Source of the DNA: Engraulis encrasicolus
Lineage: Eukaryota; Chordata; Actinopteri; Clupeiformes; Engraulidae
Length of the DNA stretch: 64,000 nt
Assembly: GCF_034702125.1 (NCBI RefSeq)
Contig: NC_085860.1
Location: 52,408,393 to 52,472,392 of the forward strand
Reading direction: 5' to 3'
In this document: one piece after another, positions 1 to 12,298 of the stretch
Layout: every line of letters starts with the position of its first letter
Position numbering within the stretch: the first letter of the stretch is position 1
Made by a program: the position numbers and the translations under genes
Notes under the pieces: generated by a model
The model's database searches: none
Told to the model about the DNA's origin: nothing
Seen by the model: only the letters and a program-made list of their open reading frames with translations

Positions 1-186
1 TTCGGACCATTTGTGTCGCACTCTGAACCCCAGAACCCCATGTCGGCTTGAGCGAAACAGAGAAAATCGCGAACAAAGATCTATTTTTAGTTTTTGGAGA
101 CTTTTTTTTCTTTTCTTGTAGAATGTTGACGTTTTGTTCACAAAGAAGCTGTCTAGTGCAACAGAAATTCACATTGGTTTGCTTAA

Positions 187-539
187 AGGGACACTGTGCA
201 GGAAATGGTCAAAAAAGGTACTGCAACTATGCTGCTCATTGAAACTGGGCTGCCTATTGCCAAATTTGATCTTTACATGAAAGTTTACCAAGTAATTAAC
301 AAATATTTCCTAGTATGGTCCAAGTAGTCATTTTTGCAGCTAAAAATGGCTATTTTTGGAAATTCAAAATGGCGGACCATGGAGAAGATCCCCCTTTTCA
401 TGTATGAAAAGTGCAATTTTTCCAGTCATAATGAATACTTAAAATTTGATGGTGGTGGTAAGTATTCATGAAAAAGGTAACATTAGTGAATGGGCAGCAT
501 GAATTGTGGAAATAACTAAAAATCTCACACAATGTCCCT
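187..539. mobile_element. TTAA-site MITE (T2/Kolobok-like)
   Basis: The ends are inverted: AGGGACACTGTG at the left and the complement of AGGGACATTGTG at the right. The left flank is TTAA and the right flank TTAG, which fits a decayed TTAA target duplication. Pairing continues imperfectly inward, with GGGCAGC-type matches near 255 and 490. There is no transposase frame. The TTAAAGGR terminus matches the T2/Kolobok type of element, but piggyBac relatives also use TTAA, so the superfamily is inferred. Confidence 0.55.
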
Positions 540-892
540 TTAGAGCCAAACATGTTGGCCTCAATTTTAAATAAATCTTCAGATGTTGAATATGGGCGTT
601 CTACTTCCTACCTGAGGAAGGAAGATCTGAGGACAGAGGCGGGTTTATCAACAAGCAAGCATGGCAAGCAAACGTGGCTTGTGTTTTCATCACTGAGTAT
701 GGACAAAGCAAAACAAAGGTGGTGAATTGTAGATATTACATCATCTATTTGATTTTATTCAATTGCAAATGAATGCTACGCGAGAAGGGAAGCGCCATCT
801 GTGTTTGGGAGTCGGAACACGGACGGTCATATCCAGACGGTCATTTTCTGCTGTCCTCAGAGGAGCTTCTGTTTGTTTGGATCACTGACATA

Positions 893-1279
893 TAGGGGTG
901 GTACCGTTCACAAAATTCACGGTTCGGTTCATATCGCGGTGTCAAGGTCACGGTTTTCGGTTCTCTACGGTTCTTTTTTTTTAGTTCATGATAAATGGTG
1001 CACTGGCTAATAGAATCGGACTTATCACTAAATATCCTACATATGGTTTGTATAGGCTTATAATGTGAAAATGGTGTGATTTTAATTGTCATCCTCTGAT
1101 TTGGTCTTCTACGCTAATTTTTTAATCAGAGAGACTGGATAAGATACTCCTAGAATCTCTGTTTTACATATTTTTCTGGGAAGAACATGAATTGCGGTTT
1201 GCGATGGATTGCACGGTTCGGTTCGGTATGTGTGTGAATTGTACGGTTCCGGTTTTCGGTGCGGTTTGTGCCATCCCTA
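893..1279. mobile_element. hAT-type MITE with perfect 8-bp target duplication
   Basis: The element starts TAGGGGTGGTACCG and ends with the complement of TAGGGATGGCACAAACC. It is flanked by identical CTGACATA at 885-892 and 1280-1287. Both halves are rich in the motif ACGGTTCGGTTC and its complement. There is no transposase frame, so the element is non-autonomous. An 8-bp duplication with such termini is typical of hAT elements. Confidence 0.82.
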
Positions 1280-1287
1280 CTGACATA

Positions 1288-2752
1288 TATACCAGAGGCG
1301 GTTGTTAATGTAAGCACTTGAAGCACGGCTTACCAATATAAAAGCGACAAACGCGACATCCGAATTTAAACCCTTCATCCTGTTGACGTGATTCAGCTGT
1401 CTGTGTTGTCTACTGACGGTTCTTATAAAACTGGTTAAACAGCGACACCACAGTGGCTATCGAGAAACACTGTTTAACAGCGATGGTGAAACACGTTACT
1501 ACAGAAAATGAAGCACAATTTCTAAATGACTTGGAGTCAATGGCAGAGAATCTGTTTTTTAATTGGCTTTCCGCCGATGCCCCGCCAGTTTTTGAAGCAC
1601 ATTTTGATTGTGCTTATACCAATAGCGCACCGGAAAATATGATTGACAGATGAGTTGATGAATCATAACTCGATCTGACACCTTACGTTAACATTGGATT
1701 CAGGAAGTAGAGCTCAGGCAGACGTGATGTTTACATTTTTGACTGAAGCCAGTTGCTTTTATAATAATCTCGAAGACTGACAACACATTTGAACTGCAAT
1801 CAAAGTTTTCAGGAAACGTCTGTGTTTTGGATGTGGACAAATCATGGAGTAGAACTTTGGGACATATCAAGAAGAAACGAATGAATAATATGCAGATAAC
1901 ATGAACCTGCACCGTCAGTTGAAGAGAATAGCTAAACGGCAGCACAATATGCCTTTCTTGATTAGCTATGATATCATATGGATTACAAACGGGAACGTGG
2001 ACAATGATTTTGAAAACGTGTGGATTAAGTGAAAGTTTGGGATTTCTGCGGTCAAGACAGCATTTTAAGGTAAGGTTATATTTGTCCGCTGTAACATGTT
2101 TGGTTGTTGATGAAGCTTGCGGCTTAGGAACGGGTTCACTCGCTCACCCATAGATGGGTTCACAATTGTTCAGAAGGGCTGGTGTCTGTCTTTCCCTTAG
2201 CCTGTTTTCAAGTTAACGGCAGGCCTACGCAAGTTTTTGGCAGCTCTCGTGTACAGTGAGTGTACCCTGGTCGCAACGGCATGCTCGTGGCCACTCTTGA
2301 CTTCATTTCTATTAGTTCTACCTAGCAGAATAAGAACCCTTTCTGGAATGATGACCGTCAGTGATGTGTTTTTCTGTTCAATGCATTGCTGTAAGATGCA
2401 ACGCAAACATTTGGATTGTATTTTCAAGTCGTGGAGTGAAGGATGTCAAATGCAACGTGGTAGAATGACTTAGTAGCCTAGGGAGCTGTCTGAAGAGGTC
2501 AAAATTCACAATTTAGGAGCGTTTTTATTTTTAAAAAATCTCATCTGGGGGAGACCCCACTAGTTTGGCTTGGTTACAGAATTTGTGCTTACCAACCCCC
2601 AAAACCGCCACTGATATATACTTAGTGTATACGTCATTGGTTTGGATTATCTGTCTGGAGGCTACGAAGTATGCAACACGTTCCTGTTCATGGCGTGAGT
2701 AGCCTTCATTAAACCACAATGTGAACACGAAACCCTGAATAACTACATGTGA
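1288..2752. other. Gene-less stretch, nothing recognised
   Basis: The longest frames are under 85 codons and show no family motif. The one at 1453-1653 has ordinary-looking composition, but I see no splice-linked neighbour. No repeats with clear ends were seen. Confidence 0.5.
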
Positions 2753-2804
2753 GTAGCCGTGGTGTAATGGCTCGGGAGTTGGACTCTAGATCACAGGATT
2801 GCAG

Positions 2805-4152
2805 CTGGGTCATTTCATGTGAAATCAGACACTTTGGGACCCGACCGACACAGATTTCAGTCATACTTGCTGTGCCTGTTTAGTAGCAAGGTAGCACCCC
2901 TGAACTGCATTTATGTGAATCTGACACCAATATTAAGGGAGAAACAAACTAGCAAAGGTTTACATATGAGGGTAGGACGCTATACATTCAGCCTTGATTA
3001 TATCAGTCAGTGTAAGTCACAAAAAGATGTCTGAGGTGTTGTTTGAAAGCTCTTTTCTGGCTCTACAAATTACACAAACAGCATGGAATACAACAACCTT
3101 CAGAATATGAATCATGATACATTGAATAATCTAAAAACGGAATATCAAAAAAACGTATATTTTAAAATGGACGGTTTCTTGTCTAAACATAGCCTGTAAG
3201 GTCATAAACAACACCTGAAAATTCTTTATTCATTTCAGAGATAATGGGACATAGAGGTTGAAATGAGTTGTAATAAAGTAGTAATAGAGTACTGTCAGGG
3301 ACAGGACTCGACTGGCCATCTGGCATAACAGGCATTTTCCCGGTGGGCCCTTCACTGTCGCCGGTCCCTATTCCAGATACTCAAAAACTACACAGTTTCT
3401 GCCCATTGTCAATGGACACAGTGGAAGCTAGACCATTTTCAGCATTCAGAGAAGGCAGGGTTAAAAGAATAAGCTCAGTAAAGTAATTTTTAAATGTTCA
3501 GGCATCAAAGGCTATGTTGTATGTTGTTGTATATGATGTCAACTAGAGGCTAGCATGTGTTGAGGAATGTATGCTGAGCACTGGAGAGGTGAAACTGAAC
3601 TTCCTGCATCCTCATGGACCATCTCCATCCTTGACATATTCTGATAGACATGCTGTCATGTGATATTACTATGGTATTACCATATTATTATAGGTGATCA
3701 CTTATCTGTATGATGGCATATTTCCCATTATCTCTGAAAAGAATAAAGAACCAAACACCAGCATTTCATGTGTTGTTCATAATGTTTCAGGCTACGTTTA
3801 GACAAGGAACTGGCCATTTTAAAATATACTTTTTTTGATATTCAATATCATAATTCATATTCTAAGGGTTGTTGTATTCCATGATGTTTGTGTAATTTGT
3901 AAAGCCAGAAAAGAGCTTTCAAATAACACCACAGACATCTTTTTGTGACTTACACTGACTGATATAATCAATGCTGAATGTATAGTGTCCTACCCTCATA
4001 TGTAAACCTTTCCTAGTCTGTTTCTCCCTTAATATTGGTGTCAGATTCATACTAATGCAGTTCTGGGGTGCTTCCTTGCTACTAAACAGGCACGCCAAGT
4101 AGGATTGAAATCTGTGTCGGTCAGGTTCCAAAGTGTCACGTGAAATGACCCA
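2805..4152. mobile_element. Foldback element with arms of about 450 bp
   Basis: Positions from 2805 to about 3255 are repeated in inverted orientation from about 3720 to 4152. The termini are CTGGGTCATTTCA and its complement, TGAAATGACCCAG. Both arms carry the same frame in opposite directions (2819-3034 forward, 3919-4203 reverse). That is an echo of the inverted repeat and not a gene. The loop holds a fragment of another repeat (about 3298-3370) that recurs inverted near 5900. The target duplication is unclear, possibly CAG. The superfamily is unknown. Confidence 0.7.
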
Positions 4153-4192
4153 GGTTCGAATCCTGCCCTCACCATTCCGTAGACCTCCATTA

Positions 4193-6304
4193 GGGTGCAT
4201 CAAACGCCCCCTATGAAAAGATATTGCCTTGGCCCTATAGTAAAAAAAATTCTACACCCAGTAAAAACACACTGTGAAAAATATTTTGGATGAAGTCTAC
4301 CGGGGCCACCAGCCCCATGAAAATAGAAAATAATGGTGATAGTCAGAATCTTGGAATAGAAATGGACATTTTGCTGCATAAAGCTACCCAATAAAAACAT
4401 ATTGTCTCAGCTGTGTGATAAAAATGTTCTATGCACAGTAAAATCACTCTGTGTAAAATATGTTGAAATTTAGATGAATTCTACCGGGTCCACCAGGCCC
4501 ATGAAAATACAAAATAATGGTGATGGTGATGGGCAACCTGGATTCCAAAGCTGAAGTCCAGTGCCACATATTCCAAATGACATACCTAGTTTTACCTTTC
4601 CAGTTATGGCAGCTGGACAGGTAAAACCAGGTAATTTGAAATCTGTGGCACTGGATTGTAGCTTTTGAATCTAGGTTCGCCATTGTCTTAAAACAGAGGT
4701 GGACAAACCGCGTGACACNTTTGCCCCAGCCAATATAATGAACCAGCTGAGCCTAATTACCACTTAAGCCAGGTTGATGAGGTAATTAGTGAAATCACCT
4801 GTATTGGGAGCACAAACAGAAGGAATATCTAAGCAGGTTGTGTATTCAGTCGATATACTGACACAGACTTCAGTCTCAGGACAGACTGATGGTCAAACTG
4901 CTATATTTAGGCAAATTTGCTCTTTTGCAACACAATATCAATTCCTTGCTGCCTTGGACCACTGCTAGTATCAAGCAAGGGATTGCAAAGCTGCATGACT
5001 GTTATATTTGTGTGTTTCACCTGTGGGCCTACAATTCATGGAGGAACATCTGTACTAAAGCTGTGAATGTTCATTGGAATGCCTAGGCTACAAGGCAGTC
5101 AATACAACTGTATTGAAGAGTGCCATTACTTCTTTATCCCATCGCCTGTGGTAGTATTTCACTTTACTCCATCAGATGAGTACAATAACTTACCTGAGAG
5201 GCCCTTGGCAATGGACTATGGACCTGGTGATACCCATGACATACCTAGAAGCCACTTAAGTACAGGTTTTGGGAAGCCACTCTTTCCAACATCACATACA
5301 GTTGTATTGTATGTACTCTATTGAACTACTGCAGGGATTTCTTGAAAAAACATAAGTCATTCCAAGGAGCATTCACAGCTTTAGTACAGATGTTCCACCA
5401 GGTATTAACAGCTACCTGTACAATCCTGTAGGCCCACAGGTGAAGCACACAAAAGTCATACAACTTCGCAATCTCTTGCTTGATACTGGCAGTGGGTGAG
5501 CTGGTTCATTATATTGGCTATATTTGGAATATGTGGCACTGGACTTTGGAATCCAGGTTGCCCATCACCATCACCATTGTTTTGTATTTTCATGGGCCTG
5601 GTGGACCCAGTAGAATTAATCTAAATTTCAACACATTTTCCACAGAGTGATTTTACTGTGCATAGAACATTTTTTTTATCACACAGCTGAGGCAATATGT
5701 TTTTATTGGGTAGCTTTATGCAGCAAAATGTCCATTTCTATTCAGGGCTGGACTGGGCGATAAATAGGGCCCGGGCACTTTTGGATTTAAGGGGGTCCCC
5801 TCGTTATTATTAGTGCCGGAGAACTGACTCACCGGTGGGCACCGCACCCTCATGGGCCCCTATTTTCAGTAATGTAAAAAATAAAAAAATGGGGGCCCAC
5901 GAGGGTGCGGGGCTCACCGGGAAATGCCCGCCATGCCAGATGGCCAGTCCAGCCAAGATTTTGACTATCATCATTATTTTGTATTTTCATGGGTCTGGTG
6001 GACCCGGTAGAATTCATCTAAATGTCAACATATTTTACACAGAGTGATTTTACTGTGCATAGAACATTTTTATCACACAGCTGAGACAATATGTTTTTAT
6101 TGGGTAGCTTTATGCAGCAAAATGTCCATTTCTATTCCAAGATTCTGACTATCACCATTATTTTCTATTTTCATGGGGCTGGTGGCCCCGGTAGACTTCA
6201 TCCAAATTTCAAAATATTTTACACAGTGTGTTTTTACTGGGTGTAGAACATTTTTACTATAGGGCCAAGGCAATATCTTTTCATAGGGGGCATCTGATGC
6301 ACCC
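4193..6304. mobile_element. Second foldback element, TA-flanked
   Basis: It begins GGGTGCATCAAACG and ends with the complement of GGGTGCATCAGATG, with TA on each side (4191-4192 and 6305-6306). The outer arms (about 4193-4560 and about 5520-6304) match, including CCCCCTATGAAAAGATATTG and the TTTTATTGGGTAGC segment. An inner palindrome (about 4690-5060 against about 5360-5520) lies around the axis. The TA flanks suggest a Tc1/mariner-like non-autonomous element. One ambiguous base (n) is at 4719. There is no coding frame. Confidence 0.65.
5743..5954. mobile_element. Short inverted-repeat insertion inside the foldback arm
   Basis: This stretch is absent from the opposite arm of the surrounding foldback element. 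Its ends are CAGGGCTGGACTGG and the complement, CCAGTCCAGCC. The middle also pairs, with GGGCCC-rich segments around AATGTAAAAAATAAAAAAATG. A relative of one end sits near 3298-3370. No clear target duplication is visible. Confidence 0.55.
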
Positions 6305-6575
6305 TAACTCCCATCCATGGTGCCCTTGAGCAAGGCACCTAACATTGATCCAGGGACTGTAACCAATAACCTGTAAGTCGCTTTGGATTTTAAAAAAGCG
6401 TCAGCTCACTGTAATGTAATGAAAAACTATTAACCGGTGGAGTCACGTGATCGTCTGGACAGGGATGGCAGCTTGAAGTTTCAGCTCCCAGCTCAACTTA
6501 TTCAATTACTAGCTTTACCTGGGAAATATCATATTATAACTTTACTGCAAATTGTGTAAACTCTTCGAAAGTGAC

Positions 6576-7420
6576 ATGTCTCAAAAATCCAAGACCAAGG
6601 GTCAAGATGTTGATGCTATTGCGGAGGCTTTGTTAGCAAAATTGGAGCCTCGTCTCATTCATATTCAACATGTGGGGGAACACAACGAGTGAAAGCTAAC
6701 TGCTATCCACCAGCAACTAGCAACGTTAACCGCTAACCTCAATGCCATTAGGTCTGAAGTGGACACTCTCAAAGCCACCACACGCAGAGTAATTCTGAGA
6801 CCCTGGATGAACAAGCCCGATCTCTGCGAGACTTGGAGGAAAAAATGGCAGAAATGGAGGACAGAAGTCGGAGATGCAATATCCGAATCATTGGATTAGC
6901 AGAGGGACTGGAAGGTTCGAATGCAGTCCAATACCTGACGCACTCCCTCCCGACATGGTTCCCTAAGCTGGCAGACGATGGCATTGAGATAATGAGAGCC
7001 CACCGAATATACAGAAACGCTACAGAGGAGTCGGATATCTCCCCAAGAACCCTGATCTTCAATGTACTTCGTTTTATATCAAGGCAGGCTATCTTATGGG
7101 CAGCACGTGGAGTGGAGCTGAAGGTTCGGGAGCGAGATTTACGATTCACCGCCGACTACAGTCTACACAGTGAAGCTCACCAAGCCTTCCGTAATGCCAT
7201 GGATTTGGCTCGTAACAAAGGACTGGAGTTCTTCCTCCTCTACCCTGCGATACTGAAGATCAAAGAGGGTGGCCGTTTCAGGTTGTTTACATCTGCAAGA
7301 CAGGCTGAGGACTTAGTGCGTAAACGTCGGGCTCCCTCCCCTCTCCTTTTGGAGGAGGAGGCGCCCGCCTTTGAAGAGGATGCTTCGGATGCTGCTGGTA
7401 ACGTACAGGATGATGACTGA
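6576..7420 (+). pseudogene. L1/Tx1 ORF1 protein, broken
   Basis: ORF1 proteins bind RNA and form trimers through a coiled coil. The first ATG (6576) opens a Lys/Gln-rich start that stops at TGA 6690-6692. The frame resumes after it (ATLTANLNAIRSEVDTL, a coiled-coil pattern) and then shifts by one base near 6790. From 6833 it is open to TGA 7418-7420 (195 codons). That part contains EEKMAEMEDRSRRCNIRIIG, the entry to the transposase_22 RRM-like domain, and the later VELKVRERDLRFT and LFTSARQAEDLV segments. The tail is acidic. So there is one stop and one frameshift in an otherwise recognisable ORF1. Confidence 0.85.
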
Positions 7421-7628
7421 TATGTCGACCTAGGGACATGCTATGCTCAGGTTTCTTATAAGGGTATATTAATTTAATAACTTGAATGTTCATATTACCC
7501 TTTTGATGTTTAATGTTCAAATCCATTGCAACAGCCGATTATTTGCCCATGTCCTCCTTGCCGTTAAATGATGCTGGGTAGTCTACCCTCTGGGCTGTGT
7601 TGACCCGTAACAGTGTTATGCTCTAGCA

Positions 7629-7943
7629 CAGTGTTTCACAGTGTCAACCTTTTTTTAGGCGAGGCACCCTTTCAATTCATGAAAAATTTCAAGGCACCCC
7701 AAACCAACAAGCCGTAGCATGGCATCGCATCCGACATCACAAAACCTTTGAAAAGTAACACATTTGGAGATGTCACACAACTTATGTTCAGAAGTTACAG
7801 CTGACCGGAGCGACCTATATTTACTTTATTGTGCATAAATGGCAGATGAAAGACATTAACTTATCAATTTAGACAAATATGTATTATATTACATCATTTA
7901 TTTATCAGCCACGTTTCCGGGGCACCCCTGTTGAGAAACACTG
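7629..7943. mobile_element. hAT-type MITE between ORF1 and ORF2 of the LINE
   Basis: It starts CAGTGTTTCACAGTG and ends GTTGAGAAACACTG, with perfect 8-bp duplications CTCTAGCA at 7621-7628 and 7944-7951. It contains GGCACCCC motifs on both arms. There is no coding frame. The termini and duplication length are typical of hAT. Confidence 0.88.
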
Positions 7944-8402
7944 CTCTAGCATGTCTTTACTCTGAATAGGCTACTCTTAGAGCATTGTAACCAGGTATTT
8001 AGCTGAAATATTTTACTTTCATATTGAAGTTAGGCCGGTTCCTTTCTCGCTGCCCGTTTCCATTGCTGATCACAGACCTACTTTCAGTGTTTGCCGTTTG
8101 GCTTTATATGTTTTCCCCTTACGTGTATTACTCCCCCCTGTGTCACCGTCTCGTCTGTTTTTGTATGTTTGTGCTCTACATGTTCCGTGTAACGTCAAAT
8201 CACAATGCTCTCCTGAACTGTTCTGATGATGTCAAAGGCGGCATTGAGGCGTCTATTTGTGCGCACTCTCCGCTAATACGTCTCTTTTTTGATAATGGGT
8301 GAACTGACAACGTTAGTCTGGAATTGTGGTGGTTTAAATGCCCCTCATAAAAGAACTAGCATTCTAGGATTACTGAAAAGGAAAAATGTTGACATTGCTT
8401 TC

Positions 8403-9975
8403 ATGCTTCATGAATTCACTCTGCTCTCTGAAGAAGACGTTTCCAAACTCATCACAAGAAGCCGTCCCACCACCTGCCTACTAGACCCAGTGCCCACAAA
8501 CCTTCTTCAAGACATTGCCCAAACAGTGGTCCCATCAATCACATCCATCATGAACTCCTCACTCTCCTCCAGCACTGTCCCCTCCGCCTTCAAACAAGCA
8601 AGGGTGACACCACTACTGAAGAAGCCTACACTGAACGCTGCTCATGTCGAAAACTACAGACCTGTCTCACTGCTTCCCTTCCTATCCAAGACGCTAGAAA
8701 GGGCAGTTGCAAAACAGGTCACCAACTTCCTAAACCAAAACGGATTACTGGACCCAAAACAATCTGGTTTCAGAAGTGGACATTCAACTGAAACTGCGTT
8801 ACTCTCAGTGACTGAAGCTCTAAGGACTGCAAGAACGGAAGGACTATCCTCGGTCCTCATACTACTAGACCTGTCTGCAGCCTTTGACACAGTCAACCAC
8901 AAGATCCTCCTGAGGATACTCAGAGCCATGGGAATCACAGGCGTTGTCCACTCATGGTTCAACTCCTACCTCTCTGGACGCACCTTCAGTGTGTCATGGC
9001 AAGGGAAGCTGTCTACGACTCACACCCTCTCCACAGGCGTACCCCAAGGATCAGTGCTGGGACCCCTTCTGTTTGCAATATACACCTCCTCCCTGGGACG
9101 TGTCATTCAAACACATGGGTTCTCCTACCACTGCTATGCTGATGACACCCAGATGTACCTGCCGTTCCGTCCAGAGGACACCACGGTTTCGGAACGCATC
9201 TCTGCCTGCCTCACCGACTTGTCAACATGGATGAAGGACCACCACCTACAGCTGAACCTGGCCAAGACAGAGCTCCTGGTGATCCCAGCTAAAGAGTCGC
9301 TCAGTCACAACATCAACCTCAAGATAGGCTCCACCATCGTGACCCCAAACAAAGTCGCCAAAAACCTCGGCGTCATGATTGATGATGAGCTGTCATGCTC
9401 CAACTATATCAACTCGGTCACCCGGACCTGTCGAATCCAGATGTCCAACGTACGGAATATCAGACCTGTGCTGACACAATACTCTACACAACGACTGGTC
9501 CAGGCCACGGTCCTGTCCCGCGTTGACTACTGCAACTCACTCATGACAGGTCTACCTGCTTGTGCGCTAAAGCCTCTGCAGATGATCCAGAATGCGGCGG
9601 CACGGTTGATTTTCAATCAACCCAAAAGGACCCATGTTACTCCTCTATTTATTGAGTTGCACTGGTTACCGATCGCCGCCCGGATCAAGCACAAGGCATT
9701 GACCCTTGCCTAAAAAAACCATCACAGGAACGGCCCCAGCTTATCTGAAGGACCTATTAACGCCCTATGTTACTGGATGAGAACTGCGCTCAACCAGCAT
9801 AAGCCATCTGGCTCTGCCATCCAGTCGCTCTAGGTACTCCCAGTCAAGATTGTTCTCCGTTGTGGTACCCAAGTGGTGGAACAGTCTCCCAGAGGCAGCA
9901 AGACTGAGCACATCTCTTGCAGCTTTCAAGAAACAACTAAAGACATTCCTCTTTCGAGAGAATCTACTAGACTAA
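8403..9975 (+). pseudogene. L2-type reverse transcriptase ORF, frameshifted near its end
   Basis: The reverse transcriptase is nearly whole. It shows VENYRPVSLLPFLSKTLERA, the LDLSAAFDTVNH catalytic motif, GVPQGSVLGPLLF, and an intact YADD at 9135-9146 followed by the L.LNLAKTELLV motif. It is open until TAA at about 9711-9713, where a run of A shifts the frame. The following C-terminus (TAPAYLKDLLTPYV, then VVPKWWNSLPEAAR and FKKQLKTFLF) is readable in the shifted frame, apart from one TGA near 9777, and ends at 9973-9975. The upstream frame is open into the host ORF2, which gives a chance chimera of about 470 codons from 8295. Confidence 0.88.
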
Positions 9976-10261
9976 TGCTTGAACTGGCCTTGCCCCAGGG
10001 CAGACTCCTGACATGATGTTTAGTTTAGTTTAGTTTATGAGTGTGTGTTTGTGTGTGTGTGTGTACTCGTTATTTACTCTTTATATTTAAAAAAAAAACA
10101 AAAAAAAACAACTAACCCCTCTTTGCAACTGCACTTGTTGTTCTGTATATCTCCTGTGCACTTTGTATTTGCTTGTGATGTTGGCTTGATTATGTCCTCT
10201 TTTGAAAGTCGCTTTGGTTATAAAGCATCTGCCAAATGCAATGTAATGTAATGTAATGTAA
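8403..10261 (+). mobile_element. L2-type LINE, 5'-truncated, inserted in ORF2
   Basis: A CR1/L2-clade retrotransposon lies in the same orientation as its host LINE. It starts partway into its own ORF and ends with the typical tail, GTCGCTTTGG then ATCTGCCAAATGCAATGTAATG repeats. TGCTTTC is duplicated at 8396-8402 and 10262-10268. Removing the insertion restores the host endonuclease reading IAFLQETH. A GT-rich and A-rich 3' UTR (about 10025-10110) precedes the tail. Confidence 0.9.
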
Positions 10262-11958
10262 TGCTTTCCTACAGGAGACTCATTTACTTCAGGCTGACAA
10301 CAGTCGCCTGGCTAATAGATTTTACCACACAATTGCATCATCTTCTGCCAATCCAAAAACAAAAGGTGTGGCTATTGTGGTCAAACGAAATCTCTCACTT
10401 AAAATATTGTCGACATGGTCGGATAATTCAGGCAAAATTGTGATTTCTACTGTGGAATTTTCTAATAGGAAAAGGGATCTGATATCAGCTTATGCCCCCA
10501 ATAACTATGACAAAATATTTTACAATACACTCACGCATCAAATGTTAGATCTGGAAGATTGCTACTTCATTGTAGGTGTGGATTTTAATGCTGTGTGGGA
10601 CCCTTTGGTAGACAGGTCGGGTGCAAGGGCAGCAGGTGACCAGGCACAGGCCACAAATGCTTTGAGGTTTTGGGCCAATAATTTAGGGCTTATAGACATC
10701 TGTCGTGTAATAAACCCCACTCACAAGGACTTTTGGTATTTATAGGCATAAATCTTTTTCTAGAATTGATTTCCTCTTTGTGTCTCCCCATCTTTTCAAC
10801 ACTATAGAAAAATCAGAGCTACTTTGTATTGCACTTTCTGATCATAAAGGCGTTCTATCTTCTACTACCCTTGGGAATCTATCGTGCTGTTAGATGGCGT
10901 TTCAACACTTGAAAGATGAAAGATGAAACTTATATTTCTCAGTTTATTACTGAACTTGATATGTTTACAAGCTTCAATGTTGGGTCAGTAGAGGACCCCA
11001 GGATTTTGTGGGATGCATTAAAAGGCTTCATTAGGAGCAATGCTATTCTATACTGTTCTAGCAAACATAAAGCTAAGTCTCTTCATCTTAAAAGTCTTGA
11101 GACTTTTTATAAAGTTATTTTATAAAGAAATTAGTAACATTGTAAAACAGAAGTCAGAATTTCTAATTCAAGGCAACGCTATTATTTTCAAGGCGCTAGA
11201 CCTAGTCATCTACTTGCCATGAGAATTAGGGCCAATGATCACTTTGCAGATATACCTATGATTAAATCTGAGGATGGCGTCATCAAGACTGACCCTGTCG
11301 AAGTCAATGCTACCTTTCAGAGTTTTTATACCAACTTATATGAATCTGCGACACTCTAGACAGAGCCCAATGTGTTTCATGGTTAGATAACCTTAACTTT
11401 CCCCGGCTCACAGCAGAAGATTCGGCCTTCTTAGACAAACCAATCACGCTAGATGACCTGAAGGAGGCAGTACAGAGTATGCAAAAAAGGAAAGTCCCCG
11501 GGTTTGGACGGGATCCCATCGTAACGTTTGTAACGTTTTGGGAACAACTGGGGCCTTACCTACTTGACATGATTCTCTCTCGATAAGGGGGTACTCTCAA
11601 GGGATCTCATTGCTCCTGAAAAAAGGTAAAGATCCTTCTGATTGCACTAGCTATATGCCGTTAAGCCTCTTGAACTCTGACCTTAAAATTCTTGCAAATC
11701 TTTTAGCCCAACGCCTAGAGCATTTAGTCGACCATGACCAAACTGGATTCATAAAAACAAGAATGGCTGCAGACAATGTTAGACGTCTTCTGCACATTGT
11801 TGATGCTGCAGAGTCCTGCGATACGCCAATGTCACTCCTATCTTTGGATGCCACGAAGGCGTTCGACAGATAGGAATGGCCCTCTCTATGGTCTGTGTTG
11901 GTGGTGATGGGCTTTGGCCAATCTTTCATTGGGATGATTAAAGTTATGTACTCTTATC

Positions 11959-12298
11959 CAGGGTTTCCCAAACGGGGGTGCGTGCACACCTGTGGGAGCG
12001 CATCCTGCCATAAGGTGGTGCGCGACTTGAATAGAGCAATGGCGGATATGTGAGTTTTTATCTAGCATTAATGAACATTAAGTCGTTTTTAATAGTATGG
12101 TGCATTATATGCTGGAAAGCTCCATCTATTATTGGAAAAGAGGATTCCCCAAAAACGACTGTGCTTAATATGCAGTGAATGAGCAGTGAATCCATTCTTG
12201 CGCGGCCATCAGCACACCAAAATATTCGCTCAGGGGATGTGCGAACCACATTGAAATGTACAAGGGGGTGCGCAAAGAAAAAAGTTTGTGAACCCCTG
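11959..12298. mobile_element. hAT-type MITE inside the RT region of the LINE
   Basis: The ends are CAGGGTTTCCCAAACGGGGG and the complement of CAGGGGTTCACAAAC. Flanks are CTCTTATC (11951-11958) and CTCTAATC (12299-12306), a 7-of-8 match to a hAT-type duplication. The host reading (MYSYP before, LTGRTFSS after) continues across it. There is no transposase frame. Confidence 0.82.

Larger units (their letters stand above)
2753..6421 (+). mobile_element. tRNA-derived SINE split into three pieces
   Basis: Piece 1 (about 2753-2804) is a tRNA-like 5' part with an A-box-like TGGTGTAATGGC. Piece 2 (about 4153-4192) starts with a perfect B-box, GGTTCGAATCC. Piece 3 (6307-6421) is the body and tail: TGCCCTTGAGCAAGGCACC, then TGTAAGTCGCTTTGGAT, then AATGT repeats. 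This tail is shared with L2-type LINEs, which are the likely retrotransposition partner. The pieces read as one SINE if the foldback elements at 2805-4152 and 4193-6304 are removed. All three junctions fall inside the SINE. Confidence 0.75.

Noticed and set aside
2819..4203. Two similar frames in opposite directions, which look like a gene pair
   Set aside because: They are the two arms of one foldback element.
6769..7149. 126-codon frame on the - strand
   Set aside because: Shadow of the LINE ORF1 on the opposite strand.
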